Shown in pieces: positions 44,791 through 56,294 of a stretch of 64,000 bases of DNA (positions are counted from its first letter, which is position 1; each line of letters begins with the position of its first letter). The translations under genes were made by a program, and so were the position numbers. The stretch is from Clitopilus passeckerianus. Lineage: Eukaryota; Basidiomycota; Agaricomycetes; Agaricales; Entolomataceae. The DNA is taken from contig CALYLX010000064.1 of the NCBI GenBank assembly GCA_944990035.1, forward strand, positions 62,001 through 126,000. Reading direction: 5' to 3'. The notes under the pieces are model-generated. The model ran no database searches and was not told the DNA's origin. It saw only the letters and a program-made list of their open reading frames with translations.

Positions 44791-46811
44791 GTTTCCGTTG
44801 TTATCTGACCGGATAAGATACAAAGTCCAGAGGCTCGCGACCGTGCAGCAGATTAGCCAAGTGAGGACATTTTGAGATCATGGCATCGGCCTTTCGGAAG
44901 CACCTGCCGATCAGACTAGGTGATGATGTCAGAATTGGCTTGGCGAACGAACATCTTGTGCTTTTGGCGAGCTGCAGCCAACTAGTCACGTTAGAACCAC
45001 ATTTATATCTCCATTCTTGCACCAGTAACTTCGCTATATCTGCCCAATATATCGCAACTCAACGGTCAACGTAATAGATACAATTCAAGCTCTGAATCTA
45101 CTGCCTGCGTGTTGAAGCAGTCAACTCGACGTGACCAGGTGCTTGGGAGTCTAACTGGCACTCGACTCTCACTATACGAGGTTGTTGAATATCCTGACTC
45201 ATTTAGATAGCCGGATGTCATGCTATGAAACGATGGGACATGATGCGGTCCCATTCACTCTAGGCCTTGCGCTACGCAAGTCGAATTGTGTATTGCCTAA
45301 TATTCACGTACATAAATTCTTATCACTGGTATTGGATAGAGGAGGCTGGGCAGCCTGTAAGGGATGGCGCTCTCGAGATCTGTGAGAGGGTTCATACTCG
45401 TTACTTGCAGTAGTTGGTGGAGAATTGGGTGAAGAACGTTGACAACAAGATACCTGGCTTGGACGAGTCCTTGTGGTGATAGATTCCGCGACATTCTAGG
45501 CATTTTTAGCACTTCCACCTTCATAGAACTTGTCGCAAGTGGACCTTGTCGCGACCCTCCTCTTATGTTTGGGGGTGGTCACCAATGAAGCCCAGTCAGT
45601 CTGGTATTCCAAACAGAGACTTGGGTGGCTGTTACTAGAAAATCTTGGTCCCACCCGCAATTGTTTCGTCAAATTGAGGTAATAAGGCAGGCCTTACGAT
45701 GATAAAGCATGTATGCCATTCACTCTGACCCCCCAAGCGCCTCCCGTATTATTACCGATCGCCTCAGGCTACCTGACGGGCTTTCCGCCTACACCAAACA
45801 ATCCGAACCAATTTTGGCACATGCTGGTCAGCAAAGGCTTTTCTCTTTGAAATTGGCACCGTACAAGCGAACTCGTACCTCGGTGTCGTCAATGTGAGTG
45901 GTACCTCGATCTTTATCGCTTTGTCACCTTTTCATTCCGTCAGTCACTGAAAGGACCTAGTATCCACGTTTTGTTGACCATCGCTCATTCCACCACTGTA
46001 CGATGAATCCCTGGAAAACATACTCTTCGAGAGAAGAGCAAAGCATGAACGACCGGGGCGTACGGCCGAACTCGCCTGTCGATCCTCAACGAAATGCGCC
46101 ACGCCAGTATTTGCACATCGGCCGAAATACCCATTTGAAAGGCTGACGTAACAAAAAGATCTTCGTGTTGTTGATCAGTGATATGGGTCTCCGACTAACC
46201 CGACACTTTTCTGTCCCCTCTGTCCCAGGTCGACCATCAACTAAGCGGTGCTGCATTCGAGTCATTTGGGACCTGCCAGGACCAAGTCCAAGTACATGAT
46301 TCGGAATTCTATCCGAGCTAGTCATGACTGAATTCTCCGAGCCTTTCGGTGTGTTCCAAAACTATTGCTTGTCCCTGCCCCTGCTGGCAGTGAACACACC
46401 CGTCAACATTGATCGACGCCCCCAAATCCGCAGTTACAAAGCGCCCCTCCAACTTCCTGGAATGACTCGGTCGCAGACTCTCAGCTGACTCGGCCTCTCA
46501 ACCGATTTCTCCTCCCGGTGAATAAGCGCCAAACGGCTGCGCAAAATGACTGTGCTCGAAGCCCGCGGACTGCGGACCGTCTCTAGCGGGACGCGTTCGG
46601 GGGTTCGAGGTACAAAATTTGTAAAGCAATGACGCGTCGTGCTCACCATTGTTTTCCGGAAATTGGCGATCTATGCGAAGGTTTGAAATTTCCGATCCTG
46701 GTATAAAAGACGAGGGAGTTCTGGGGTCGACAGTATCACTCAGTTCTTCAACCAGCGTCTCAATCAACTCTCCCCAACACAAACAGTCCCATTCTTCAAT
46801 ACAACTTGAAA
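44791..46811. other. 2 kb intergenic region
   Basis: Between the divergent BTB gene and the 74-residue protein gene. Only short, unrelated open frames. The promoter of the small gene (TATAAAA at 46702) is the sole element that I can name. Confidence 0.45.
46702..46708 (+). promoter_or_regulatory. TATA box of the 74-residue protein gene
   Basis: TATAAAA, 110 bp upstream of the ATG at 46812, in a sequence ending with a C/A-rich leader (CACAAACAGTCCC, ACAACTTGAAA-ATG) like that of well-expressed fungal genes. Confidence 0.55.
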
Positions 46812-47096
46812 ATGTCCGCCAAGTCTGCATACACTGCTTCTCTCTTCTCCGTTCAGACCAGTTCCTCAGTGGACTCCTCGAAGTCGAGCACCTCTCTTCT
46901 AGGGAAATTCCAAAAGATGGTACGTTGTACTACACTGCGCTCTAACCGACTTTAACCAGCCCTCCTTCAGCTTCAGGCAGAAGAAAAGACCTACGTCCAG
47001 CCTTCCGTTGGAGACCTCTCCTCTGCATCGGAATTCTCCAAAGCTGCAAAGAAACACGGCTGGTCAGCAGCAGCTCCAGTTCGACCATCATTTTAG
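46812..47096 (+). CDS. Hypothetical 74-residue protein
   Basis: Starts MSAKSAYTASLFSVQTSSS. One intron, with donor GTACGT directly after the ATG of FQKM (46921) and acceptor TTCAG at about 46976, joins to AEEKTYVQPSVGDLSSASEF and ends APVRPSF, stop 47094-47096. The product is Ser/Ala/Lys-rich with no signal peptide or membrane segment. It is not recognised. The clean TATA box, leader, start and splice sites argue that it is real and possibly strongly expressed. Confidence 0.6.
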
Positions 47097-47711
47097 GCTT
47101 TGAGCTACGAGAACCTTTCCTGGTTAGAAGTGTGAGTTTGAAACACTATATTCTACCTGCATTTTATTCATTCTTCGCAGTATGCTTCTTGCAGAGAAAC
47201 ACGCCGGCCGAATATTTGTAGGCTCTTTGAGCTTCATGGCCTCAACCTCACCAAAGGGCAAGCCTGAGAGCTCCCAGCAGCGGACTCCAGAAACGTCTCC
47301 GGAAGCTCTCAGTGCCCATATACAGTTGCTTGATAGGCCTAGCCTTCTAGTTCTCCCTACTGAATCATTCGAACCACCATATCCTCTCAATAATGGGTTT
47401 CGTCCGCTACCTTTAGCTACGGTTTGATTGCCTCATTTCTTCATCCATGACATCCACGCCCCCGTATGTTATATTTCAACGCAATGGGAAGTTTAGCTAA
47501 AAGTAGACTCTAATTCTGCATATCTGCTTCTCCTAATCGAATGTCATCATTTTTGGTTTACAACATGAAGAAGCCCCGCACAAGCCAATATGATCCTGAC
47601 TTTCAACGCTATTGTGCAGACGGCAAATATGATATGTAGGGAGACTGGAGGGGGCTCACGATGCACCATTCTACAAGCTCCACCCCCAACTTGAAGCGCT
47701 TTCAAACTCGA
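47097..47711. other. Intergenic region
   Basis: About 600 bp without supported coding sequence; an 81-codon open frame at 47182-47427 has no recognisable similarity. Confidence 0.4.
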
Positions 47712-49147
47712 TCAAACTCCCATCGAATACTTCGCTCTCTGCAACGCATTTTTGCATAGAGTTTCACAGACGGATTTGATGCTGAAAGGAAAAAGAAAGC
47801 AGTCTTCTAGTATTAATTCGTTTAAAGAAGGACACGGGGCCGAAATATTTGCTAGCAGGGTTTCGTGAGCCCATGCGGGGGAGAGGGCGATGTCTCTCGA
47901 GTGGCTGTCGTTTCTGTAGAACCCCAGATTCAATTGAAGCAACGCAAGTCCCTTGGAGGCAAAGAGGTGAAGGAAATCGAGGAACTTCGCACTTTTTGTT
48001 TCCAGTCTACGAAGGTTAAGAGTAAGTGGTCCCCGACTCCATAGCGCCCCTTGAATTGTAGGATACAGAGATTCGTTCAATTCCGGGTGCCCGTATTGAT
48101 TGTCTTCAACGAATTCTCGAACCGTTACACCACATCTTCGTAGGACCTCAACATCATCAGGAAAAATAGGCCTTCTTATAACCTGTTGTTTATGATTCGA
48201 GTCAGTTTGGTAACCTGTGCACTTAATAAAGTCCTTACAATGAGGTTTTTGGTGCTCGCCATAGAGATCTTCTGCTTGATGCCACTTACTCATACACGGT
48301 CTGCTGATTCAGACTCAGGCCGCGGTTCAAGTCTCTTGGATGCCTCGAACGTTGGACATACTCTTCCAGCTTTCTCAGCCTATTTCCCACCTTCCTCGGG
48401 CAATCCACTTCATTGCCGCTGCGGCATCCATCAAGATATTTGTCCGTGTGAGCCACGACACCTCGAGTCCATTTTGATTGAATCAGGAAAGAACTGGTTC
48501 TCATGTGGAGTTGGACGTACAACTGAGTTCTGAACTCTTCTTGGGCACTTCCTTTGCCCTTCGTGAGAGTTTGGTGAGAGTCGTCAATGAATCCTTACCT
48601 GCCGTCTTGCAGGCTGAATAGATGACTGGCTTCCAGACTCTAACTTGCATCCGTGTTACTGTCTAGCCTTTCGACTCTCGGACTCGAAATTCGCACTGGG
48701 CTTTGGATATCCGAGTCCTTGCTAGAGAACGCCAAACAAAAGAGTGGTACATCTCTACAGAGACCATGAATCAGAGCTCGGACTACCCGTGGGCTTTCTG
48801 ACTGGCAACGACGGCGAACCAGGAGCTAAAGGCTGTGACCACAGTACTCGGTTTGATTTCATTATTCTGTACACGTCCAATATCACTGATGCGAACTTCG
48901 ACAGGTTCTTCACCCGCTCCGAGACGTCAATGTTGAGCTTCGAAGAGACCGACAGAACGGAGATCATGGCCATGAACTTCCTAGGCGCCGCGCATCCGTG
49001 ATCTTTTGCTCCAAGAATAGCGCGAACCGTTCCCAAATACCGGTGAAATTTATTAGGGGTAGCCCAGCACAAGTTCATCAGGGTTTCCAGAAGCAATCCA
49101 TAAGAGCGCGATGGGTTGTTCATGTGAGAATCGACTATGATGTTCAC
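47712..49147 (-). pseudogene. Possible decayed F-box/LRR-like gene
   Basis: Two minus-strand pieces look protein-coding but are not cleanly joined. The downstream piece (47712-48293), after removal of an intron near 48176-48240, reads VIRRPIFPDDVEVLRR ... RGPLTLNLRRLETK ... LLQLNLGFYRN ... PCPSLNELILEDC, a leucine-rich pattern. The upstream piece (48755-49147) reads SYGLLLETLMNLCWATPN ... ISVLSVSSKLNIDVSERV. The sequence between them has stops in the frames that I tried. It may be one broken gene of the mushroom F-box/LRR type, or two unrelated chance frames. Confidence 0.3.
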
Positions 49148-49185
49148 AATCAGGATGCATCATGATCATGATCCCTTGCATTCGT

Positions 49186-49192
49186 TTATAAG
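49186..49192 (+). promoter_or_regulatory. TATA-like box of the DUF6534 gene
   Basis: TTATAAG, 63 bp upstream of the ATG at 49249. Confidence 0.45.
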
Positions 49193-49248
49193 AAGAAGCA
49201 GACCCAGGATGCACCCGGTCTTCTTCCTTTACCTTACGCTAGTTCAAC

Positions 49249-51251
49249 ATGGAGATCCATTCGACACATCTTGAGATACCCCAGGAAGTCTTCTGGGGCA
49301 TAGGACAAGTCCAGGCTCCGTTCCTAATTGGTACGTCGATGTAGAGGTGGCCCGATTTGTTATAACGGAGATTGCCCTTAGGAATGATGGCGGGCTGCGC
49401 GTATGTTGAACTGCTTGTGCATCTTTATCAATGACCCAGCTGTCATGATAGGCTATTTGGCATTGAATGTGCCCAGACTGCCTACTATTTTCGTAGGTAT
49501 CCCAACGATGATCGATATAAGAAAAGCCTCGTAAGTTCCACTGGCCTCGATCACCTCTGAGTCACTGTTTGACTTCTTTGTCTGTGTAAAGGTGGCTGGT
49601 GTCCTGTGAGTGCCTCTCCACTGGCAGGTCGTTGAAACTGCGATCACCGGCAGCTCGACTCACGACTAATAATCCAGTGCCTTGGAACTCGCCCACCTGG
49701 TCTGCCTAGTGGTCGGGTGTTCACATGTTTTCGTTCGCGGTAAACGGCCGGAGAACCGTGCAGGAGTTTTCTTTGTCCAACAGTAAGCACAACCAGACCG
49801 TTTCAGCATCCCTAAACGCTAATGATTGACTAGCACAACATCAGTATGTTGATATCTCCCCTACGACTTGCCAAGGCTTCGATCTCACAATTGTGCTCAG
49901 ATAGTTTGGCTCTTGACTGTGAGTATAGGCATTCTTCCATAGGTGGTAGCGATGACCTTACTATCCTCACCAGGCGATCATCACCGTTATTATCCAAGGG
50001 TGAGTAATTGTCATCACAAGCTGGAGCGAGCTCACTCTTTTTTCCGTGACCAGCTTTTACGCATGGAGAGTACGAGTTGGTAAAACGATATTGTTCGCAA
50101 GCATCCTTCTTCCTAATACACCAGTACAGTTGGCCGGGGGCAAACTTTCTGCAGCCTTGCTTTTGGATTGATCGTGAGTTTCTCTGACTCGCCGAACTCG
50201 TCGAAGCTGATAGCCTTTAGGTGTTCTCTGCGATAGCCCACTTTGGTGAGCAGTATGTCCGTCCTGCGAGATGCCTCTCTGATCACTCAAAATTGCTAGC
50301 AATCGGTCTCAGTAAGCTCTAATCTATGTCTTTGGCACTTCAGAATTTGATCTAACCGGGAGCTCAGCGACATCCACAATCCTGTAAGCCCCATGTTATC
50401 GGATCTCGGCGTCATGTTTGTTCTGATGCAGTTGTGATATCTGCAGATTCCGTGGACCCCCTCTTACGGAATTGCACACTGAGAGAAACCAGGTTTGTAC
50501 AGGAACTGGCTTTGCCTTGGATTCGACACACAACTTATTTGCATCTCAAGGCACTTTACCTGACCCAGCTCACGTTGGCCGTGTTCTGCGATGTTACAAT
50601 CACAGCATCTCTGGTATATTTTCTCAGACGGAGCAAATCGAGTTTTCGAGGGTAAGTGGTTCTGAAAATCGACGTCCGCTTCGTTTTCACTCAGAGGAAT
50701 TCCAGAACTCAGAGAATGATCCACAGCTTGGTTATATACAGGCACGTTCATCCGGCCCATCTCCTTCGGGTCTCCATATTCTAACATTGGATTCTGAAGC
50801 ATCAATGTTGGGGTCTTCACCTCTGCTTCTGCGATTCTGTCTCTGGTACTGGTACGTCACAGACCTTTTAAGCCCTAATGCAACGTCGGTTAAGGACCCG
50901 TTAGTTTCGTGTTTTCACAAATGGAATTGAGTTTTCAGGTTGGTATTCCCGGTGATCATGCATATTCCATCAACTCTAATGCTTTCACAGCTGTTCATCT
51001 GGTTCTTGGCAAACGTGAGTATTTATGATTGGGATAAGAACGACACAAACGTTGACCGCGACCGTTCGTAGTCTATGCCAACGCCTTTTTGGTGACGTAG
51101 GTGCTAGTATAATTCGTTGAAAGATAGACTCATTTATTATGACCGTGGCTGTTCTAGCCTCAACTCGCGAAATTCCGTTAAGGAGTCCGGAGATAGTGAT
51201 GAGTTTGACTTATCAGGGACAAGGCTTTCCAGGTGTAGGTCCTCTTTCTGA
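49249..51251 (+). CDS. DUF6534 multi-pass membrane protein
   Basis: Starts MEIHSTHLEIPQEVFWGIG. The gene is split by about ten short introns, as is normal for this mushroom-specific family. Pieces in order: FGIECAQTAYYFRRYPNDDR, VAGVLALELAHLVCLV, FYAWRVR, VFSAIAHFG, LTLAVFCDVTITASLVYFLR followed by RSKSSFRG, and FPVIMHIPSTLMLSQLFIW then LANVYANAFLVT. The last splice (donor GTAGGT at about 51099, acceptor TTCTAG) joins to LNSRNSVKESGDSDEFDLS and a stop at 51249. The order matches seven-helix proteins carrying the C-terminal DUF6534; their role is unknown. Exact splice sites in the middle are uncertain. Confidence 0.7.
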
Positions 51252-51537
51252 TAACATGCTGCAGAGTTTGCTCATCTTGGACAAAGTCAGAGCCATTGTG
51301 TTCAATCATTCGGCTTCAGGGACTGAATTTAGTCGTGACCAGATGTCATCCGGTAGCAGCAGGCCAGGCAGGGAGAGTACTAGTCGTGGTATATTATAGC
51401 TTGTACGAAGTGATCTTAGTATACAGTTCAAATGTATACTCCTTCTACACGGCGACGGTGGGGTCGGCCGACAATGAATGCACATTCCAAAATTACACTA
51501 CAAACCCCTCAAAAAAAAGACAGCTCTCTGAAGCCAC
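51252..51537. other. Short intergenic region before tRNA-Glu
   Basis: Nothing recognised besides the 3' flank of the DUF6534 gene. A run of eight A at 51512 (a TTTTTTTT on the minus strand) lies about 20 bp past the 3' end of the tRNA gene and would serve as its polymerase III terminator. Confidence 0.5.
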
Positions 51538-51636
51538 TCGGATACGGGGAATCGAACCCCGAGCTGCCGCGTAACCATTACACGCGATATCATATTCAAT
51601 GAGAGGCCGCAATGTTAGCCTTTACACCATATCCGA
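51538..51636 (-). tRNA. tRNA-Glu (CTC) with intron
   Basis: Acceptor stem TCGGATA/TATCCGA is perfect (7 bp). D arm GTGT...ACAT and T arm CGGGG-TTCGATT-CCCCG are good. The anticodon CTC is at 51601-51603 on the complement, followed by A37 and a 28-nt intron. The anticodon stem is GCGGC against GCGGC, so its middle pair is G-G. The tRNA may be functional despite this, or weakened. A T-run terminator follows on the minus strand. Confidence 0.75.
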
Positions 51637-51839
51637 TGATTACAACACCGAAATTTATTAACCGTGGACCGAATTCCTCAAAAGTCCTTCAGTATCGCCC
51701 AGTTTCCAGCCTTGAGGGGCGAGCGAAACCCGAAAGAGAAAGCGAATAAATTAGTCCAAATAAATAGTCAATGCCCTATCCTATCCTCATCCTATCATAC
51801 CCCCGTAGTATCCCTAGGAAATAAATACTCTTAGTAGCC

Positions 51840-54800
51840 TCACACCCACCTCACCTCCTTCCCCTTGCCCTCTCTCCGTCCCCCCTCCCATACCTCCTTC
51901 CCCTCCATTACCCCCCTCTCCTCCGTCCTCTCAACCCGCTCCCGCTCTCTCTCCACACGTTCACTCCTCTCAGCCCTCTCTCTTTCCCTAACCTCCCCTC
52001 TCCAAACCCTCTCCACCCTCTCCCGCTCCCTCCAAAGCAAATGCATCTCCCTCGGCCTCTTGGGGACATGATACCCCCTCTCCGCACTGGCTTTGACCGC
52101 CTTCCGCAGCATCTGGACGAACTTTGGGCTGTTCGCGCCGAGGGGTTTATCTCTCCCGCCCAAGGTAGATGTCCCTGTTGCAGCTGGTGTCGAAAACATC
52201 TCAACCCCCCTCCTCCACCTAACCCTCTCAAAGAAACTCCCCCACGTCCGCACCCCATATATCGCCTTTATACTCTTCACCATCTTCTCTGGAATACTCG
52301 GGTCGGGCGGGTATCCGTACGAGGCGTCCAGACGCGCGAGCAGCGTGCGTGGGTCGTGGTGCGGGTCATACAAAGGTGAGGGCGAAGGCGCCATGGTGGT
52401 GGTGGTGGTGGTGGTGGTGTCAGAACTAACAGGAGCAACCCCACCCACAAACACCTCCAAAAACGCAACCTGGAACATGATCAGCCTCAAACTCGTCTCG
52501 CTCATCTCGAACGTCTTTTCGAGTCTGAAGCGTTCGCTCCATGTTACGCCTCCGCCTGCGTCTCCTCCCTGTCCTTCGTCGGTGCTGCTTGATCTTTTTT
52601 GTTTGGGTTTGGAGGCGAGGGAGGCGTATGTGGGTGTTGAGGTTGAAGTGGTGGTAGAGAGAGTGGACGAGGAAGCCGCACCCTCCTCCAAACACTCCAA
52701 CACCGGCAAACTCCTCAAACACCAAAACACATTCCTCGTAATGGCCTCCTCGAGGAACGGACCGTTGATCTGCGTCCAGCTGAGGGGTTTCCTGGGTCTT
52801 CCATCCTTCCCTGATCTTGTCCCTTTGTTGTATGAATACGAATGATCAGGCTCGCTCCGCTCGCCCTGGGCCAACACAACCATAACCCTTACAATAAACT
52901 CGCCCAAATTGCCCACCCTCTCTTTCGCCCTTGCGTTCCTTCCTTTACCGTCTTTGCCTCGGATGAAATCTTCGATCCCCGCCCTTGCCTCGAGTAGGAT
53001 AGCAGGTTCAGATCTGCAGAGACATAGGAGGAGGTGGAAGAGGTGGAGGTAGGAGATTATGGAGCGTTCGGAGGCGTGGAGGAGTGTTGAGGGTGGTTGT
53101 GGTTGAGCAGTATCAGTGGTAGTGGTGGTTGGTGCGGCAGGAGGTGGAGCGGTGGTCGGAATCGAACTTGAAGAGGACGGGGGTGTAGGAAGACCGAGAC
53201 CAAGGCCGGTAGGTGCAGCTAGTGGAGGCGCACCCGCAGATGCAAATGGATTTGTGTTGGAAGGCCCAGCAGAGAGGGGAGCATCGAACGTCAAGAGTCC
53301 CAGTGCATCCGTCCCTGTCTCCAATCCCAGACCTAAACCAAGCTCATCATGTTCCCCCTCGGGCTCCGCGAACAACAACCCCCCTCCCAACCCTCCTTCA
53401 CTAGCCTCCTGCGCGTTCAATTCTGCGGCCAACTCAACCGTACTCCTCCTCCTGCCCAACTGTCCCTGTCTCTCCCTTCGTCTTTCCTCCCTCCTTTCGA
53501 TCTTCTTCGCTCGCCGTTCGGCTTCGCGCCTCTCCCACTCAACCACCCCATCACACGTCTTCATCAGACTAACCACAATGTTATTCATCATCCTATAAAT
53601 GACCCTCACGGTCTGCCAGGGATGCGGGGGTGGGGAGATGTAGAGGGGTACACGTTGTGTGCGGCGGCCTTGGGTTCCTCCTATGCTTCCGTTACCTAGG
53701 CCTTTCCCTCTCTTACTCTCGTCCTCTATCCCTCCTCCTCCAGCATGGACCACCCTCCCCCTCGGCTCCGCCCCAGCCACAACCCCATCCAACACTGCCA
53801 ACGCCTCCCATATCCCCTCCCTCGCCCTTTCAAAATGATCCCTCCCAAGCGCCAACGGCAGGAAATACTCAAATATACGTTTTTGGACACTCTTGCGGAC
53901 ACCGTGGGTGTGGTAGGCCTCGGAGGAGAGAAAGTCAAAGTCGGAGTGGAGGGTGCGGGTGGTGGGGTTGAAGGAGATGCCGATGCCGAGGATTGGGGGA
54001 GTGTGAGTGGGTGTTGGTGTTAGGGAGGAAGAGGAGAGGGATGGGGAGGAGGAGGGGAGGGTTGATGTTGTGAGAGATGGGTTGAGGGGTGTACGGAGGA
54101 AGAAACACCTGAGCTCGTCTGCAAAGAGCATTTTATGGGTCAACTGGGAATGACCCAATGAGAGTGCGTGGAAGCGGGGGTAGGCTGTTGATAGTGCGAG
54201 GAGGTCTTGTGAGGTTGGAAGGTAGGTCGCGAGGAGGAGGAGCAAGTCAGAAGGGAGCATGTCCAATGTACAACCAGTCTTCCTTCTTCTCGGGTTTCGT
54301 GGTAGTCGAATTGGTACAGGTGAAGACAGTGACGAAGGAGTAAGGTAACCGGTGTCAGCATGGATGGGGAATTGTGGAGTATTGTAGGGACATTTCCTGC
54401 ATTGGAACTTGTTGACGAGATTGTAGGCTGTATGCCACCTTGGATTCACTGTCTCCACTTTCTTTATCGGGATACACACGTCCTTTATCCGGTCATCGTC
54501 TTCTTCATGTCGAGAGTTGATCCACAACGAAGCCAACACGTCATGAGAAGACAAGTCGATAGAAGGGTCTAGAACGTATTTCACAATCTTGTAATCCCCG
54601 ATATCAATCACACTTCCATTCGTCTGCTCCACTTTCGTAGAAGAGAAGAACGTCAGGAACTGCAGAAACAGTCCGCGGAGTGTCAACGCAGGTGTGTACC
54701 TTTTTTTCCTAGCGAGTTAGACGAGTTTGACAAGTTTGACATCACTCACCCTCCAGAATACCCCATCTCCAACTCATCCTGCTCCTTTAACAAATCACAG

Positions 54801-55066
54801 CATATCCAGTTTCCGCTAATATTCGGATGCTTGATCCCTTCTACGCTCGAGAATATCATGGGTGGGCTCGCGGGCCAGCCATTTGGCAACTCGACGTCAA
54901 AGTGCAGACTCAGATCCTTCCATGGTCCACTCGGGGGTGTGAGGACGAGACAGAATCGCCGGATGTTGGCTTCGTCTGTGAATACCCGCACCCCTGGGTA
55001 GGGGTTCGACAGAAGCTCGGAGAGGTCGTGGTGTAGCCGGGCCAGGAGAGAGCGGTGCAGGGCCAT
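51840..55066 (-). CDS. E2-like ubiquitin-conjugating domain/F-box fusion
   Basis: Starts MALHRSLLARLHHDLSELLS at 55066. The first exon is a UBC fold: PNGWPASPPMIFSS, then IKHPNISGNWICCDLLK, the HPN motif and a Cys (codon 54800-54802) at the usual catalytic place. An intron (about 54690-54747) keeps the fold in frame: GYSGG to YTPALTLRGLFLQFLTFF. After about 110 residues with CRKC comes an F-box, TLDMLPSDLLLLLATYLP ... DLLALSTAYPRFHAL. The remaining roughly 750 residues contain helices, low-complexity Ser/Thr/Pro and poly-Thr, and a basic/acidic C-terminus rich in Arg-Glu repeats. F-box proteins recruit substrates to SCF ligases and E2s carry ubiquitin; the fusion suggests both roles in one chain. 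Confidence 0.8.
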
Positions 55067-55616
55067 GCGTTGTGCAAGGTGCTATAGTATGGTGCGCAGG
55101 TGTAGAGGAAAGGTGTAGGAAAAAGGAAAAAAAGAGACGAGGACGAAGGTGGTGGTACCTAAATATGATCACTGCAGGTAACCCAACCGACACAGCCGCC
55201 GCTTTCATCGGTCTACAATGTCATTGGTCATTGCCATCGGCTATTCTACTTGACGCCTACTCTATCTCACCGTATAGCTATTCATCGCCTTCTCTCCTCT
55301 CCTCGTCACTTACCGTCGCTGCAGTGTACAGTCCGTACTCGTCTATTGCTCGTCCGCATCCTACTACCACCTGTGCCTGAACCCACCCCCACATTTGTGG
55401 CGGTACCTAACCTTGATCCTTAAGCTATCACCTCGACACCACTTGACACGCAATCGACACGTCCGTCCGTTCCGAACGCCTCCAGTGTGTATGTGGATTC
55501 ACTAGCGTATCTTTCTATCTCGGTCTCCTCCATTCGTCTCCGCGTCTAACCCTACGCCCACATAAGCCACCTACGTATTGGCGTCGGCGCCCGATCTCGT
55601 CCCCTCCGTCCAGATT
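55067..55616. other. Intergenic region
   Basis: 550 bp upstream of the E2/F-box gene. It has C-rich short open frames only. The next recognisable thing is the tRNA-Glu relic at 55617. Confidence 0.45.
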
Positions 55617-55665
55617 ACATTGCCGCCTCTCATAAAGTTTTCAAGGTTCAATTCCCCGTATCCGA
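55617..55665 (+). pseudogene. tRNA-Glu relic (3' half)
   Basis: ACATTGCCGCCTCTCAT matches the end of the D arm, the anticodon stem and the CTC anticodon of the tRNA-Glu family, and GGTTCAATTCCCCGTATCCGA matches its T arm and 3' acceptor strand. The 5' acceptor strand, most of the D arm and the 3' half of the anticodon stem are missing. Confidence 0.6.
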
Positions 55666-55965
55666 GGATGAACTTCAAAAAACATGCCCTACTTTTTGGT
55701 CTTCTCTAGGTTGGGTTTCCGGTGCGTATTCTCCATGTACTATGATTCGCTCATGTGTCCAGCCCCACGACCACATCTAGCAGTTTACATCACCCTCTGG
55801 GCTGGGACAGTCGGAAGTTTTTTTACGAAGCTTCGAGCCTATCAAAATACTCCCGTTGATACCGGTGACTCATAAACACCGAATACCAGTAGCATTCTCT
55901 ACTGTAAGAGCCTCCTCTCTAGCTTTAGGCAGTAAGACGTCGGGTTATCACCCTCATGCTACTCA

Positions 55966-56068
55966 GGGAATATAGGTGTAATGGTGAACATTGCCGCTTC
56001 TCGTGGGTTCAATATGACGCAGCAATAGCTTGAACGCCGCAGCCTGGGGTTCGATTCCCTGTATTCGA
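55966..56068 (+). pseudogene. tRNA-Glu (CTC)-like sequence, probably dead
   Basis: Shares the D arm (GGTGTAATGGTGAACAT), CTC anticodon, a long intron and the T arm (GGGGTTCGATTCCCT) with the gene at 51538. The acceptor stem GGGAATA/TATTCGA has its two outer pairs mismatched, base 37 is G, and the anticodon stem is GCCGC against GCCGC with a central C-C. These defects suggest a pseudogene. Confidence 0.6.
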
Positions 56069-56294
56069 GCTTTGGTTATTCCGGTCGCTTGGAATGATAG
56101 CCCAGGAGGTCACATCCTTCATGGACGATCGTCGTGTGTGTGGTTCTAGACGACGGGATTTGGCACTCGCGAGTGCATGTAAGATGCTACACATTATCCT
56201 TGAAGCCAACCTCATGATTGGAAGAATAGTCGCCGTCTACGATGAGAATTTCGTATTGGCAGATTTATTTCGTAATTGAACGACGGTGCAGAAC

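Noticed and set aside
52390..52420. GGT trinucleotide run as a microsatellite of interest
   Set aside because: It simply encodes a poly-Thr stretch in the E2/F-box protein; common and unremarkable.
52093..53600. Long plus-strand frames (up to 250 codons) opposite the E2/F-box gene
   Set aside because: They are shadows of the minus-strand coding exon, which has strong Ser/Thr/Pro and Arg/Glu bias.
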